In this document: positions 1 through 9,739 of the stretch, piece by piece
Layout: each line of letters opens with the position of its first letter
Numbering within the stretch: the first letter of the stretch is position 1
DNA from: Massariosphaeria phaeospora
Lineage: Eukaryota > Ascomycota > Dothideomycetes > Pleosporales
Length of the DNA stretch: 64,000 bases
Reading direction: 5' to 3'
NCBI GenBank assembly: GCA_011032825.1
Contig: JAADJZ010000025.1
Coordinates: 310,001 to 374,000, forward strand
Notes under the pieces: generated by a model
What the model was told of the DNA's origin: nothing
What the model saw: the letters and a program-made list of their open reading frames with translations, nothing else
Databases searched by the model: none
Program-made: the position numbers and the translations under genes

Positions 1-641
1 GTGTATGACGTGGAGTAGGTAGCGGGGACTGGAGAAGCGGACACAATGCGGGTACTCACATGTGGACATATCGTGAGTCTTCATGCGGCGTCGAGCATCG
101 GTACGTGGTATCGTATATTAAAAGACTACGAATACGGGCCCTAGAGATGGCGTGATGATGTAGTCGTAGAGTAGTATAAGCCTTACTACGTTCAACATAC
201 CTTTAGTGCGTGTCGGGTAGAGCACGAGTATCAAAGGGTCGACGAAAAGCAGGCTGCAGACCATGATGGAGTGGATAAGTCGGCAAGTCCCGCGGGGAGG
301 TAAATAACAGTCAACGCTAGAACCACAGCCGTGAACTGACTAGACGTTGCAGCCGCTGTGTCGTTGCTGGATAGTCATAGAAGGTCGCGAAGCAGCGATG
401 GACTGACTCTCGACGCATTGGCTAATATAATTTATGAGCGATGTGGTCGCACTAGTACAGGGTGAGTCGATACATGGTTCGGTCATAGAGAAGGAAATGA
501 GAGTACTACATATGGTGAAGGGAATGGTCGGAGCAAGAACGCAGATGGTCTAAGGTCGGGGTACTAGTCCTGGTTTGGACTAGCTGGGCTGCATCATAAC
601 TGTTTTCGCGACCACAGAATTCGGAACCTACTAACCTCTAG
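1..641. other. Gene-free stretch at the left edge
   Basis: I see no open frame of useful length and no recognisable RNA gene here. The last 12 bases (CTAACCTCTAG, ending at 641) look like a branch site plus an intron acceptor, which is why the next segment is treated as an exon-like fragment. Confidence 0.5.
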
Positions 642-771
642 TATCTACCTACTCCGCCCGTGCAAGGGCTACCTCCTAGAGACGCTCAGCGAAGCACTGG
701 ATATCAACACCGTTCTCTCTCTTATTACGCGTGCTGTAGCTCGTGGAGACGCCGAGGCACAGAGAAGTTGA
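642..771 (+). pseudogene. Orphan 3'-terminal exon-like fragment, BTB-protein-like tail
   Basis: After the CTAACCTCTAG signal, a frame runs from about 643 to a TGA at 769-771. It encodes about 42 residues with an amphipathic helical pattern (LLETLSEALDINTVLSLITR, then AVARGDAEAQ). This kind of tail is seen after the BTB/POZ domain in many fungal BTB proteins, so that family is a guess from pattern memory. No upstream exon can be recognised in 1-641, so it is either a remnant or the last exon of a gene I cannot reconstruct. Confidence 0.25.
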
Positions 772-825
772 TGTGCCGCAATCACCATGGCGCTTCTCTA
801 AACACACTGCGCCTAGTCATAGCTG

Positions 826-832
826 TATAAAT
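826..832 (+). promoter_or_regulatory. TATA-like box upstream of the broken 2EXR-like gene
   Basis: TATAAAT lies about 190 bp before the first ATG of the broken gene at 1017. It is the only good TATA match in this stretch. Its function is inferred from position only. Confidence 0.3.
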
Positions 833-1016
833 CCTGGTGGGATTCACGCGTAATCTTCTGTCTTCCGGCAGCTCTAGTCTTCTACCCTACTATCATAGCT
901 CATTCCCATGCCCACTACGTCATTGTGTTTCTTTTGCATACAGCCTTCCGTATTGGGTCATTTTTCTCTCAAATACCTGGACAGGTCCACCGAAAGCTAC
1001 GTAGAAGGCCCTTGCC

Positions 1017-1929
1017 ATGGCCAAGACTAGCAATATACGTCTCCATCTGCTCAGTCTATCTCGAGAAACCCGCCGACAAATCCTCTTCGAGTGCCTTATG
1101 TGCGAGATCGAAAACCGGCAACCGTATCCTTTTGGCCGCAAATCACTCCCCATCGACAGACACCTACATCCCGTCTTCCCCCGAACCGAGCTTGTCCAAC
1201 TGGAGAATCGCGTCTGGGACCGTTCGTCGTTCTGGGGGAAAGAGCCCATGACCCGCCTCATGCGTGTTAGCAAACAGCTCTATGAAGAGGTGTACGAAAT
1301 CCTCTGATCGGACTTCGTCCTCCATGTCGCTGGCCTGTATGCCAACCCCATATTCGTCATCGTGGACTGGCTTGATACATACAATCCACGGGCCTTCGAC
1401 TATGTGCGGCACCTACACATCCGCTGGAAACACATCCCAGGCTCATACCAATTTGGTTTTGAATTTGATAGAGATAACATTGTAGCATTCGCGGGAAACT
1501 TTCCTGGAGTACCAAAGCGTCCGGATTCAAATCTACTTGTATGGAGATAGCGGCATCGCACCGGACGCTAAATCGTCAGCCATTGAGCGAATAATCAGCA
1601 TCGTGCAAAGTCTCGGGAAGAAAGATGTCAAGATTTTCTGGGAGCCTAATGCAGAACTTCTAGAAGGGAAGGAAATAGTTGACCACTGCATCGAGAGACT
1701 CGGACAGGACCCTATAACACCTAAGTTGCATCAGGACCACCTTCGTTCCTGGCCAACAGAGAGAGTCTACGTTACCCCTGCTTTAAAGGATGAAGAAGCC
1801 GAAACGCCACCCCCTTCCACGGAAGAGTTCAGGAGCTTTTTCACGCGTGACTGGGCCTTGAAGGTGCGCCCCAAACCGGAAGGATCCAAACCTAGCTCCT
1901 GTATTCTCTCTCCTGCTTATGACTACTGA
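1017..1929 (+). pseudogene. Broken 2EXR/F-box-like protein gene
   Basis: The start (LHLLSLSRETRRQILFECL) resembles the 2EXR/F-box-like N-terminus common in filamentous fungi. The frame from 1017 meets a TGA at 1305-1307, but the same frame then continues coherently (SDFVLHVAGLYANPIFVIVD and onward) to about 1495. There the sensible reading moves by one base into another frame (FLEYQSVRIQIYLYGDSG), which runs to a stop at 1929. So there is one nonsense codon and one frameshift in about 300 codons. The in-frame continuation on both sides argues for decay rather than introns. If intact, the product would probably be a small protein of unknown role. Sequencing errors are an alternative explanation. 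Confidence 0.6.
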
Positions 1930-2033
1930 GCGGGTCGTCCGGTTGCCATGGCCGGTCTGTCGATGTTTCTGCAATAGTTCTCACGAGTCAATTTATCAGT
2001 AGTATCCGTTGCCATCACACTACAGCGCCTCGC

Positions 2034-2108
2034 GCACTAAATAAGGGGTGCAAAACGGCGCACTAATAAGGGGTAGAAATGGGACGCTCTAAGGGGTGGA
2101 ATGCACAT
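2034..2108 (+). repeat. 26-bp imperfect tandem repeat, about 2.9 copies
   Basis: Copies start at 2034, 2060 and 2086 (exact 26-bp spacing). The shared core is GCACTAA-TAAGGGGTG, with drift in the second half. It lies just after the broken gene that ends at 1929. No coding potential. Confidence 0.7.
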
Positions 2109-2762
2109 GCGGTATAAGTCACTCCTCCACAGTTGTTTTGTAGCTTTTCCGTTATCTTCCATTATCCTTAGCTAAACCATCCATCATCTCCATAACCATA
2201 GAGTTTCCACCTTAATTTCGAGAAACTTATTTCTCTTCTCTTCTCTGAGCTGTATCTCTGTATCTCTGGATCTAGTAGTGTGTTTGGAGACATGTCGTGG
2301 TGATTGTGGACCCGTGGGTTTTTCATGACTTGTTGTCTCTACAATACTCGAAAAGCTTTGTAACAGAAAAATTCGATATCGGATCTAGAAAATAAGATAG
2401 GGCTAACCACCTACTTCAAGTTCGGCCTCGGTCTCAACCTCCTCCCCCTCCCCACCCACGACGTCCAAAACTTTCTCCCAACCCCCACCACTCAACTTAC
2501 CTATTCCGCCGCCACCGTCCGCCACCGTCCGCCCCCACTCCCATCCATTAACTTGTGTCTGTCTGATGCAAGATAACGTTAGCTGTAGGCCATGCTCTGG
2601 ACAGTATAAGAAATTCCAGCAAATGGCTACATAGGCTACTTTTATCTGTACAAAGCCTTGCTGTATCTGGTATACTAGGTAATGTGAATGTAGTTTAATT
2701 TTTTTTAAGGAAGGTGGAGGAGTGTAGTTAGGGTGGACACGAAGTAATGCACGGGGGTGCCA

Positions 2763-2782
2763 CCGTCCGTCCGTCCGTCCGT
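2763..2782 (+). repeat. CCGT microsatellite
   Basis: Four to five perfect copies of CCGT. A related (CCACCGTCCG) repetition lies at about 2507-2535. Confidence 0.8.
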
Positions 2783-3286
2783 TCACCACCGTACCGTCCA
2801 CCCCTTCTAAACCCCGACACTTAATCTGTTACTGTTCTGCTGTCACTGTCTACCACTGTACCGTTTACCTTTTCCAAACCTCGCTATCACCCAGTCTCCT
2901 ACTCCTACTCCAACAGCATCCTCAGTCTCAGCACCCCTTCCCCAACCGATAATTCCTTATCCCAACTGCTCAAACTGGGCACAAAACAATAGAACAGATC
3001 CAATACAATACGATTCGATTCGGTGCGAATACATAACAGCAGCTAACGATTTTCAGATACGTACATACGTATAGGAGGGTATACTCGAACACAATGACTA
3101 CACACAATCCATAGACAAGAAGAAAAGTAAAAGTAAAAAGGAACAGAGTAGGAGTAGAGCAATAGTTGCATGCATGCATGTTCTGCATAGGGCGGACCAG
3201 AGGAGGATATAGACAAAGTAGAGATATAAGATAGGGGGGTGACCGGACACTGGACTGCATTGTGCAGGAGGGAACAGAACCAGCTG

Positions 3287-3322
3287 CCAAAACCAAACCA
3301 AACCAAACCAAACCAAACCAAC
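3287..3322 (+). repeat. AAACC pentanucleotide microsatellite
   Basis: About six uninterrupted copies of AAACC, lying about 150 bp beyond the stop codon of the minus-strand gene that ends at 3477. Confidence 0.85.
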
Positions 3323-3476
3323 AAAGAGAAGCCCGCCGCAAATGATAGCAGACAAACCGCCATGTGCAACGCCATCGCCCAAGATAACAGTAGTAGTGAC
3401 GAAACCCCGCAGAATATGCAACAACCCACATCTCCCATCCCCAAAACACCACACACAGTCAAAGCTCCCTTTCCCC

Positions 3477-5495
3477 TCACGCCTCACCCTTCTCTCTGCG
3501 AAACAAGCCGCCAAACAACCGTTTAAACCGCTCACTTTTCCGCCGCACCTCCGTGCCTTTATCGCTGTTCCCCGCAGAAAATTTCTCTCTGCCTTTCGAC
3601 TTCTCCTGTTTGCGCTTCGCCTTCTCCAACTTCTCATTGACAACCACCATACTCGTCGGCCGGCGCTTGCTCATGCCGGGTCCTCCGTCCTGCACGCCCG
3701 AGTCCCAGAGCCCCGTCGTGGTGATGGGGTTGTAGGCAGACATGGTCTTGAGGGCGCGCGCGTCGGGCGACGCGGGAGATGGCGAGCGGTGTTCCGACGG
3801 CGGCTCGATGATTTGGATGGGTGGGGGAGCGGTGGGAGTTTGGGTTTGGATTTGGATTTGGATTTGGGCCGGAGGGGGAGCCACTGGGTCGGGCACGGCG
3901 AGTTCTTTGATGCGGAGGAGCTCAATGCTGCGGTTCGTCTGGCGTTCCTCGTCGGTTTCGGAAAGGGTCTCGCTTTCGAGACCGAGGCCGAAGCCGAAGC
4001 GCTTTCGCATGCTGCCTGTCTTTGAAAACAAGTCTGCAGCGCCGGTCGAGTTTGATCGGCGAGAGCGCGTCTTGACAGTCGGAGAAGAAGAAGGCGAGTT
4101 TGTGGCGGAACGTGGGGTGGTTGGTGTGTTGGAAAGACTGGAATTGCGCTGGAGCATCTGCGTGCCAGTCCTGAAGATCTTAGGAATAGTGCGGCGATTT
4201 TCGTCGAGGGCTGGTGATGGAGATAGAGAGCGGGGAGAGTCGACCATGGACATGGAGGCAGTACGATGCGGCACCATTGGGGGGAAAGTTGGCAACGGAC
4301 AGGCATCTTTCGACAAGGAATAAGCAGGAGACCAGTTCTCTGCAAACGCAACCCAAATGCCAGACACGACAATAAAACGGCGCAGGGAGTCGTCGGTTTT
4401 GACTGGCGGGCGCTCGTTGGCCTTGTCCATGAAGTAGCTCAGTTCAGGGATGCTGGAAGGCGTCAGGGGAGTGGGAATCGTAGACGAGAGGCTAGGTGTA
4501 GATGGGGAGGTCGCGGTGGGTATAGCATACGCGTCAAGCACTTCTATGTTGGCTCGGCCCATGGTAGCAATAACGGGGTGACGCCTGGATTGGGCACCGA
4601 TTGTGCTGAAGTTGAACTTCCTCTCATCTGGCGGGCTGATTGGTGAAGCTAGCGAGGTGCCCGACATGGCCGACACTCGGCGACCGCTAGCAGCTTTCGG
4701 AACCCATCGAGACTTGAGGTGCAAGCCGTGCTCGTCAGTAAAGTTGAACTCGTAGCCGCCATTAGGGGTGTTGGTGACGTCCCAGCTCGATCCGTCACCC
4801 ATCAGCACTTCGGTCTTCAAAGCAACTCCTTTCTCCTCTTTAGCGGGGCAGATGATGCCGACGACATCCCTCGCACCCCACCGCTCGTCGTCCGACTTTG
4901 CCTCGTTGTCCTTGTTTCCATACTCTTCCGCCTTCACGACCAGCAGATCGTGGGGCCCGAATTTGTCCCTGCTCTTACTGCCGAAAGCCCGCACAAGGCG
5001 CCGGGTAGAGCGCGGCGCGAGGAGCGAGAAGGGAATGACTTCGTAGACGGGCTTCGGGCGGTTCGAGGGAATGACCTGATGCAGCTGCAGCAGGATCTTC
5101 GGGCGGATGTGTAGCTTCTGCCGGGTGGTGGCTGTTGGGGGCGGCTGGGCGAGGTTGTAGATGGTCTTCTGGCGCGACGGCCGCTTCGTCGGCTTGCCTT
5201 CAGTCGACACTGTGCTGGTTGGAGACGCTGGCCGCGAGGTCGGCGGGGAGACTGCGGGCATCAAGATATGTTGCGGTTTGGCGAGGCTCGGGGGTCCGGC
5301 CGGCGAATCGGGGTGCTCTGCAGATGTGACGGCCGGCGCCGGCGATGGAGTCTGGCCGCGCAGGACCGTGTTGAGGAACGTAAGAGGCATCTGGGCGAGG
5401 AAAGACACATGCTGCGCAGGCGAAGGACAGCGGGGCGGCGAGCATCTGCGACCGTGTTTGGCGGCGGCGTCGGCGGTCAGCATGTCCAGCACCAT
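3477..5495 (-). CDS. Conserved fungal protein of unknown function, largely disordered
   Basis: Single exon of 672 codons plus stop; the first in-frame ATG is at 5495. Residues 1-125 are Pro/Ser/Thr-rich. A folded-looking segment of about 270 residues follows (from LHIRPKILLQLHQVIPSNRP through GYEFNFTDEHGLHLKSRWV to FIVVSGIWVAFAENW). After it comes a long low-complexity tail with an alternating Gln-Ile/Gln-Thr run near residue 570. The protein ends in a basic amphipathic stretch (RKSERFKRLFGGLFRREKG), which could bind acidic membranes; that is inference. I recognise the middle segment only as a type conserved in filamentous ascomycetes, with no named domain. The opposite-strand frames over it are shadows. 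Confidence 0.8.
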   Translation of the reverse strand: MVLDMLTADAAAKHGRRCSPPRCPSPAQHVSFLAQMPLTFLNTVLRGQTPSPAPAVTSAEHPDSPAGPPSLAKPQHILMPAVSPPTSRPASPTSTVSTEGKPTKRPSRQKTIYNLAQPPPTATTRQKLHIRPKILLQLHQVIPSNRPKPVYEVIPFSLLAPRSTRRLVRAFGSKSRDKFGPHDLLVVKAEEYGNKDNEAKSDDERWGARDVVGIICPAKEEKGVALKTEVLMGDGSSWDVTNTPNGGYEFNFTDEHGLHLKSRWVPKAASGRRVSAMSGTSLASPISPPDERKFNFSTIGAQSRRHPVIATMGRANIEVLDAYAIPTATSPSTPSLSSTIPTPLTPSSIPELSYFMDKANERPPVKTDDSLRRFIVVSGIWVAFAENWSPAYSLSKDACPLPTFPPMVPHRTASMSMVDSPRSLSPSPALDENRRTIPKIFRTGTQMLQRNSSLSNTPTTPRSATNSPSSSPTVKTRSRRSNSTGAADLFSKTGSMRKRFGFGLGLESETLSETDEERQTNRSIELLRIKELAVPDPVAPPPAQIQIQIQTQTPTAPPPIQIIEPPSEHRSPSPASPDARALKTMSAYNPITTTGLWDSGVQDGGPGMSKRRPTSMVVVNEKLEKAKRKQEKSKGREKFSAGNSDKGTEVRRKSERFKRLFGGLFRREKGEA

Positions 5496-7064
5496 GGCGC
5501 TACGCGTGGCTGGTCATAGAGAACAGCGTGCTGGACAAGCGTGTTAGCAAATGTGAAGCAATTGTTGCCGTGGTGAAGGAGAGCCAGCTGCCAGCGCGGC
5601 ACCCCGAGGGGGGGGGGGCGGCGAGGCTTTTGATGAGCCTGGCTGATGCGATGCAGCGGCTGTGCGCTACGCTGAAGTTTGGGGATTGTTCGCGTGCAAA
5701 CCGACGGGGGCTAACTTACCATCACAATACAAGCCACAGCTACGAAGATGGTGCAGCACTGAGCAATCCAGCGCTCAGTGTCGGGCGACTGCGTCTATGA
5801 ATAGAGGGCTCGAGACAGTGACGAGCAGGCCGCAACCGGATGGCCACGGGAGCGCCCTCATGAGGATCAAAGCCAGCCTTTCGGTGCGGGCTGTACGGTG
5901 GTACGACGTCGAGCCAGTGCACGACGACCAGAGCTCAGAGCTGGGCGCAGCAGCCAGGGCGACGGTCCATGGTGTCGGAACTCCAATCCCTCCGGGGCGG
6001 TTTTAAAAATTGCGCGTTGCTTGATTGGCGTTGCCGTGGGGTTTCATGCGGCTGTGGGCTAGCCCGCTCGCGTCTTTGTCCCTTTCGGTGTGGTGTTGTT
6101 GTTGTGCGCCTCGCCGTCGACCGCCAAGCGGCAAGCCATCGTACACACCCCGTATCCGTACGTGCTCTCGACTCGCTCCAGCGTCGACGGAACAACGAAG
6201 CGGCGGCTGCTTACCTACCTCTACGTGAGCCCGCCGGCGACCGGTCACACCGAACAGAGGCAGAGGGAGCTCCATGGTGCATGGTGGCGCTAGAGGATGG
6301 AGAGAGCGCCAGCTGCAGCCTGTTCCGTGGCATCCGGCTGGCTGTGGCATGTGTAGAAGGCGTAGAATCTTGCCAGCCTCTGCCATGCAGCTGTGCAAAG
6401 CCAAAGCCAAAGCCGTCGAGAGTGGAGAGTCAGCCATAGATGTGGACATGGACCACCTGCGACTTGGATCCGTACGACCGTGGAGTCGTGGACCGCCTCG
6501 GAGGCTCGGACTCGGGCATCGGGTCATCATTTCGAGGCCCTTCACGATGCTGGATACACCCGTGATCACCTAAACCCCAGCTTCATGGCGCCCTCTTCCG
6601 AGCTCCTGTCTGCGGCCTCGCTGCGTTCTGGTCGCTCTTGCTGCACCGTCCACGGCGGCATGGACGGCTGTCGGCGCCTTGGATTGTGGGGATAGCGGCT
6701 GCCTCGCGCCATGGACCTGCCAGGCTGCCCTCTATCGTGTCTTTCACCGCCCCCCGCCAACACATCACCACCACAAAGTTACATACACGCCCGCTAGCGA
6801 GCAGACCTGCAGACCCGCAGTCCACCCCGATCCTACTCGCATCTGTCGGCGCCCATACCGTCCGCGACGCTCCGGTATCCGCCCCCCTTCGGCATCTGGC
6901 AAATTTTCGACGCCGCGCCATGTCAGCTGCACAAGTGCATCGCTATCCCGTTTAGGTTCGCAACCCGACTGTGTGCGATATCCACCAAGTATGGTCAGAT
7001 ATGTCTGATATGTGCAACAGTACCCACAGACACGAAAGCCACTGTTGACTGTCTGGTCACTACC
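5496..7064. other. Divergent intergenic region, 1.57 kb
   Basis: This lies between the minus-strand unknown gene and the plus-strand SET gene, so it should hold both promoters. Many overlapping short frames occur on both strands, but none has a coherent protein pattern. A G-run lies near 5607. Confidence 0.5.
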
Positions 7065-9196
7065 ATGTCGTGTGAAACTAACCTCCGGTTGGCCGACACG
7101 CTGCGCGAATGGTTTCTTGAAAACGGGGGTTGGTTGAATCCTGACGTGGACGTCAAATTCAACGAGGAACGCGGCTACCACATTTGCGCCGCAAAGCCTC
7201 TCAGCTCGTTCCATGTGGCCACCTGTCCCATAGCACTGACATTGTCCCATCTCAACCTCGATCCTGACCAAAAACATGTACCTTTCGTTGGCGGCCCACT
7301 GCAGAAATGTTACGGCAAGATCCCCAACGAAGTCCTTACCTATCTGCTTATACTGGAAGAGTATCACGCGGAACCTAGAAGCGCAAGATGGGGACCCTAC
7401 TTCGATGCGCTGCCACCGCCTAGTGCCATGACGAACACTCTACACTTCTCATGGGAAGACATGCACTTCCTCGAGGCCACCAACCTGCGGCAAGCAACGC
7501 TAGACCGGAAAGAGCACCTATTCAAGGCATGGAGGCAGGCAATGAATATGTTTGCAACCATGGGCTCTGAATATACAGGCAATCTACGTAACATTGAACA
7601 GTAAGTCCAGTCAGTCGAGCCTCAACAGAAGACCTTCACCGTCTTGCCAAGGCAAAAGATGCTGCGTGACGATCTGGGCATAGACACTATTCTGCAAGGA
7701 CCCTATCCAGCAACCAGACTTTGCTAATGGGTAATAGCTCAGCTATTCGGTATGCCGCATCAATAGTGTCTTCTCGCGCATTTATATCTAGCCCGATTCT
7801 GCCGTGCGGCCCGACCGAGGAATCGTTTCCCATCTTATTTCCTGTTGTGGACCTTCTGAATCACTCTTTTGAAGCGAGAGTCGAGTGGAACTTCGAAGAG
7901 TACAAAAGTTTCACCCTTAAGGTCCTGGATGAAGTGGGGAAAGGGGACGAGATTCTCAACAACTACGCCCCTAAACAAAACGATGAGCTAATGCTAGGGT
8001 ACGGGTTCGCGATTCCTGATAACCCTGTCGAGCAATTTGCTGTTAGGGCAGTCATCGAGCCGGATATACAGCGCCACTTGGAGCGGATGGATGCTTTCAA
8101 CCAAAGGTACATCCCATTTGGATTCTGCGAGGCCATCTTGGAAGCTACAAAAGACGAGCAGCACTTTCTACGGCCCCAGGGTCATCTTTATGGCCGCTAC
8201 GAGAATCCTGTACCGTACTTCCGGGGGATTCCGCCTTACGTTATATACGTGTACTATCTCACGGCTATGATTAAACTACATATCCATGTAGACAACATCG
8301 ATCCTACCAGACCACCGCCGAGGGTAATCCGAAGGATGTTGATTATGCTGTATCAAGCCGTCAAACAAAAATGCGACTCTCTGCCACTCAACCAGGAAAG
8401 CCCAACTGCGAATTCAAGGCAGAAGTATGCACAAATATATCGTAACGGACAAGCCAAGATTATTCACACAATCCTTCATGAACTCTACGCTCCCTTTTGC
8501 AGACTGATGGTCCGCTGGCCGCAGAAACCCCCTGGAGGGCCGACCATAATCACGCCTTTTGAAGCACTCGATACACTCAAAGAAGAGTTCCTTCCAATTC
8601 ACGCAGCCTTTGTGTCAGAACTCAAGCGTAGATACAAGGTTGATCCGGAGAATATGATGGAGTGCTTGGATCTGGAGAATATGATGGATTGGATTGAGTA
8701 TAGAATGGAAGAAGAAGAAGACTTGCTATGGATGATTCTCCTGTTCGTTTTCGCGTCTTGCATGTTGACGGCCTCGCCAGCGAAGAGAGACAGCAGCCTT
8801 ATCTGTAGCTGGGTAACGAACTTGTTTCACATCTATCCACTTCCGGGCCGGGCCGAAGAAGTTGACCTCTCCGGCAATGCAGCATATAGCGAAGTCGCCT
8901 CCACTATTGGCTATTACTACTCCACGGACATCAACGATGTTGGACGGCAGCTCGTTGCGCCTTGTCCTCCAATTACCAATGGACCAACACACAGACTCGG
9001 GGACAGGCTCGTTTTATGGGTCTTGGATGTTGTGGCCAGGGAGAATCTCAAACTTCCTGACCCAGTGGAGAACGACAACACGGAAAAGGCGAAGGTGGAG
9101 GGAGAGGAGGAGGAGGAGGAGGAAATCAACAGATTCTACATGTACATGCGCCCCTGGAGAGAGGACGGCAGTGACGAAGATTGGGTCTACCAGTGA
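7065..9196 (+). CDS. SET-domain protein lysine methyltransferase, SETD6/LSMT-like
   Basis: Model: exons 7065-7600 and 7738-9196, giving 664 aa. The intron has a GTAAGT donor, a TGCTAATG branch site and a TAG acceptor at 7737, and the phase fits (2+1). The N-terminal part precedes a split SET domain: the SET C-motifs are LLNHSFEARVEW near residue 218 and ILNNYAPKQNDELMLGYGF near 253, the NH and NYxxxxNxELxxxYGF signatures of the RuBisCO-LSMT/SETD3/SETD6 group. Members transfer methyl groups from S-adenosylmethionine to lysines of non-histone proteins (for example ribosomal or signalling proteins). The rest is a helical Rubis-subs-bind-like half ending in an acidic tail. The substrate cannot be read from the sequence. 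The 137-bp intron could hide a small extra exon. Confidence 0.85.
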
Positions 9197-9739
9197 CATG
9201 CCGGTATTGGAAATTGGGAATCCCCGCTGGCCCAATTTGTTTCCGACGCGCACTACCTGCTATGATACAAGCCTGCTCTCTCCTCTTACCTCTGCAAACT
9301 ATACATAACCTAGTATATACTAGATACAACAGAGCTTGGTAAAGATAGAGGTGTACTATCTACTAGTTGCTGAAATCTCCTAGGCTGTCAAGATAATCAT
9401 CTAAAGTCGTCCTGATTGGCATCGAACCATATCAGCGGGGTGACGGTGCAGGTGTTGTTTTGGACACATTGTTTCACCTCGGTGTTGGCTGGTAGAAACT
9501 GCTGCGTGTTGGGCCGTGCATACCGTAATGTGGAACCTTCCAAGCTAGCACCCGAGGCACACTCCCGAGGCACACTCACAGACACGCGTTCAATGTATAC
9601 TATATATATTCCGCCCACGCCGGCATCGCCCTCCAGGTGCACCCACTAGGTTGTTACTGTGCTCTCAGTTTCTCCATGGACCCGTGAAGACGACATTCGG
9701 AGATCCTCATAGCAGGAGCCCTGTGCCCGCCCTGTCAAC
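9197..9739. other. Intergenic region with one copy of a dispersed repeat
   Basis: This 3' flank of the SET gene and promoter of the carboxypeptidase contains a copy of the degenerate repeat described at 9303-9460. No other gene is seen. Confidence 0.5.
9303..9460 (+). repeat. Degenerate dispersed repeat, copy 1
   Basis: The first half (CCTAGTATATACTAGATACA, then CAGAGC and TACTATCTACTAGTTGCTGA) matches 13970-14045. The second half (GCTGTCAAGATAATCATCTA, then AAAGTC and a GGGGTGACG end) matches 36170-36245. Matches are gapped and were found by eye. Confidence 0.5.

Larger units (their letters stand above)
1930..3476. other. Intergenic region rich in short repeats
   Basis: This 1.5-kb stretch has no credible gene. 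It holds a 26-bp tandem repeat, pyrimidine-rich tracts and two microsatellites, listed separately. Open frames on the minus strand here are low-complexity translations of these tracts. Confidence 0.6.

Noticed and set aside
3342..4323. Long plus-strand frames over the minus-strand gene at 3477-5495
   Set aside because: They are antisense shadows of a GC-rich, low-complexity coding region. The minus-strand frame is longer, uninterrupted and has the coherent protein.
6003..6921. Minus-strand frames of 112-188 codons in the intergenic region before the SET gene
   Set aside because: Composition is random-like, the frames overlap others on both strands equally, and there are no recognisable motifs. 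The region is better read as promoter DNA.
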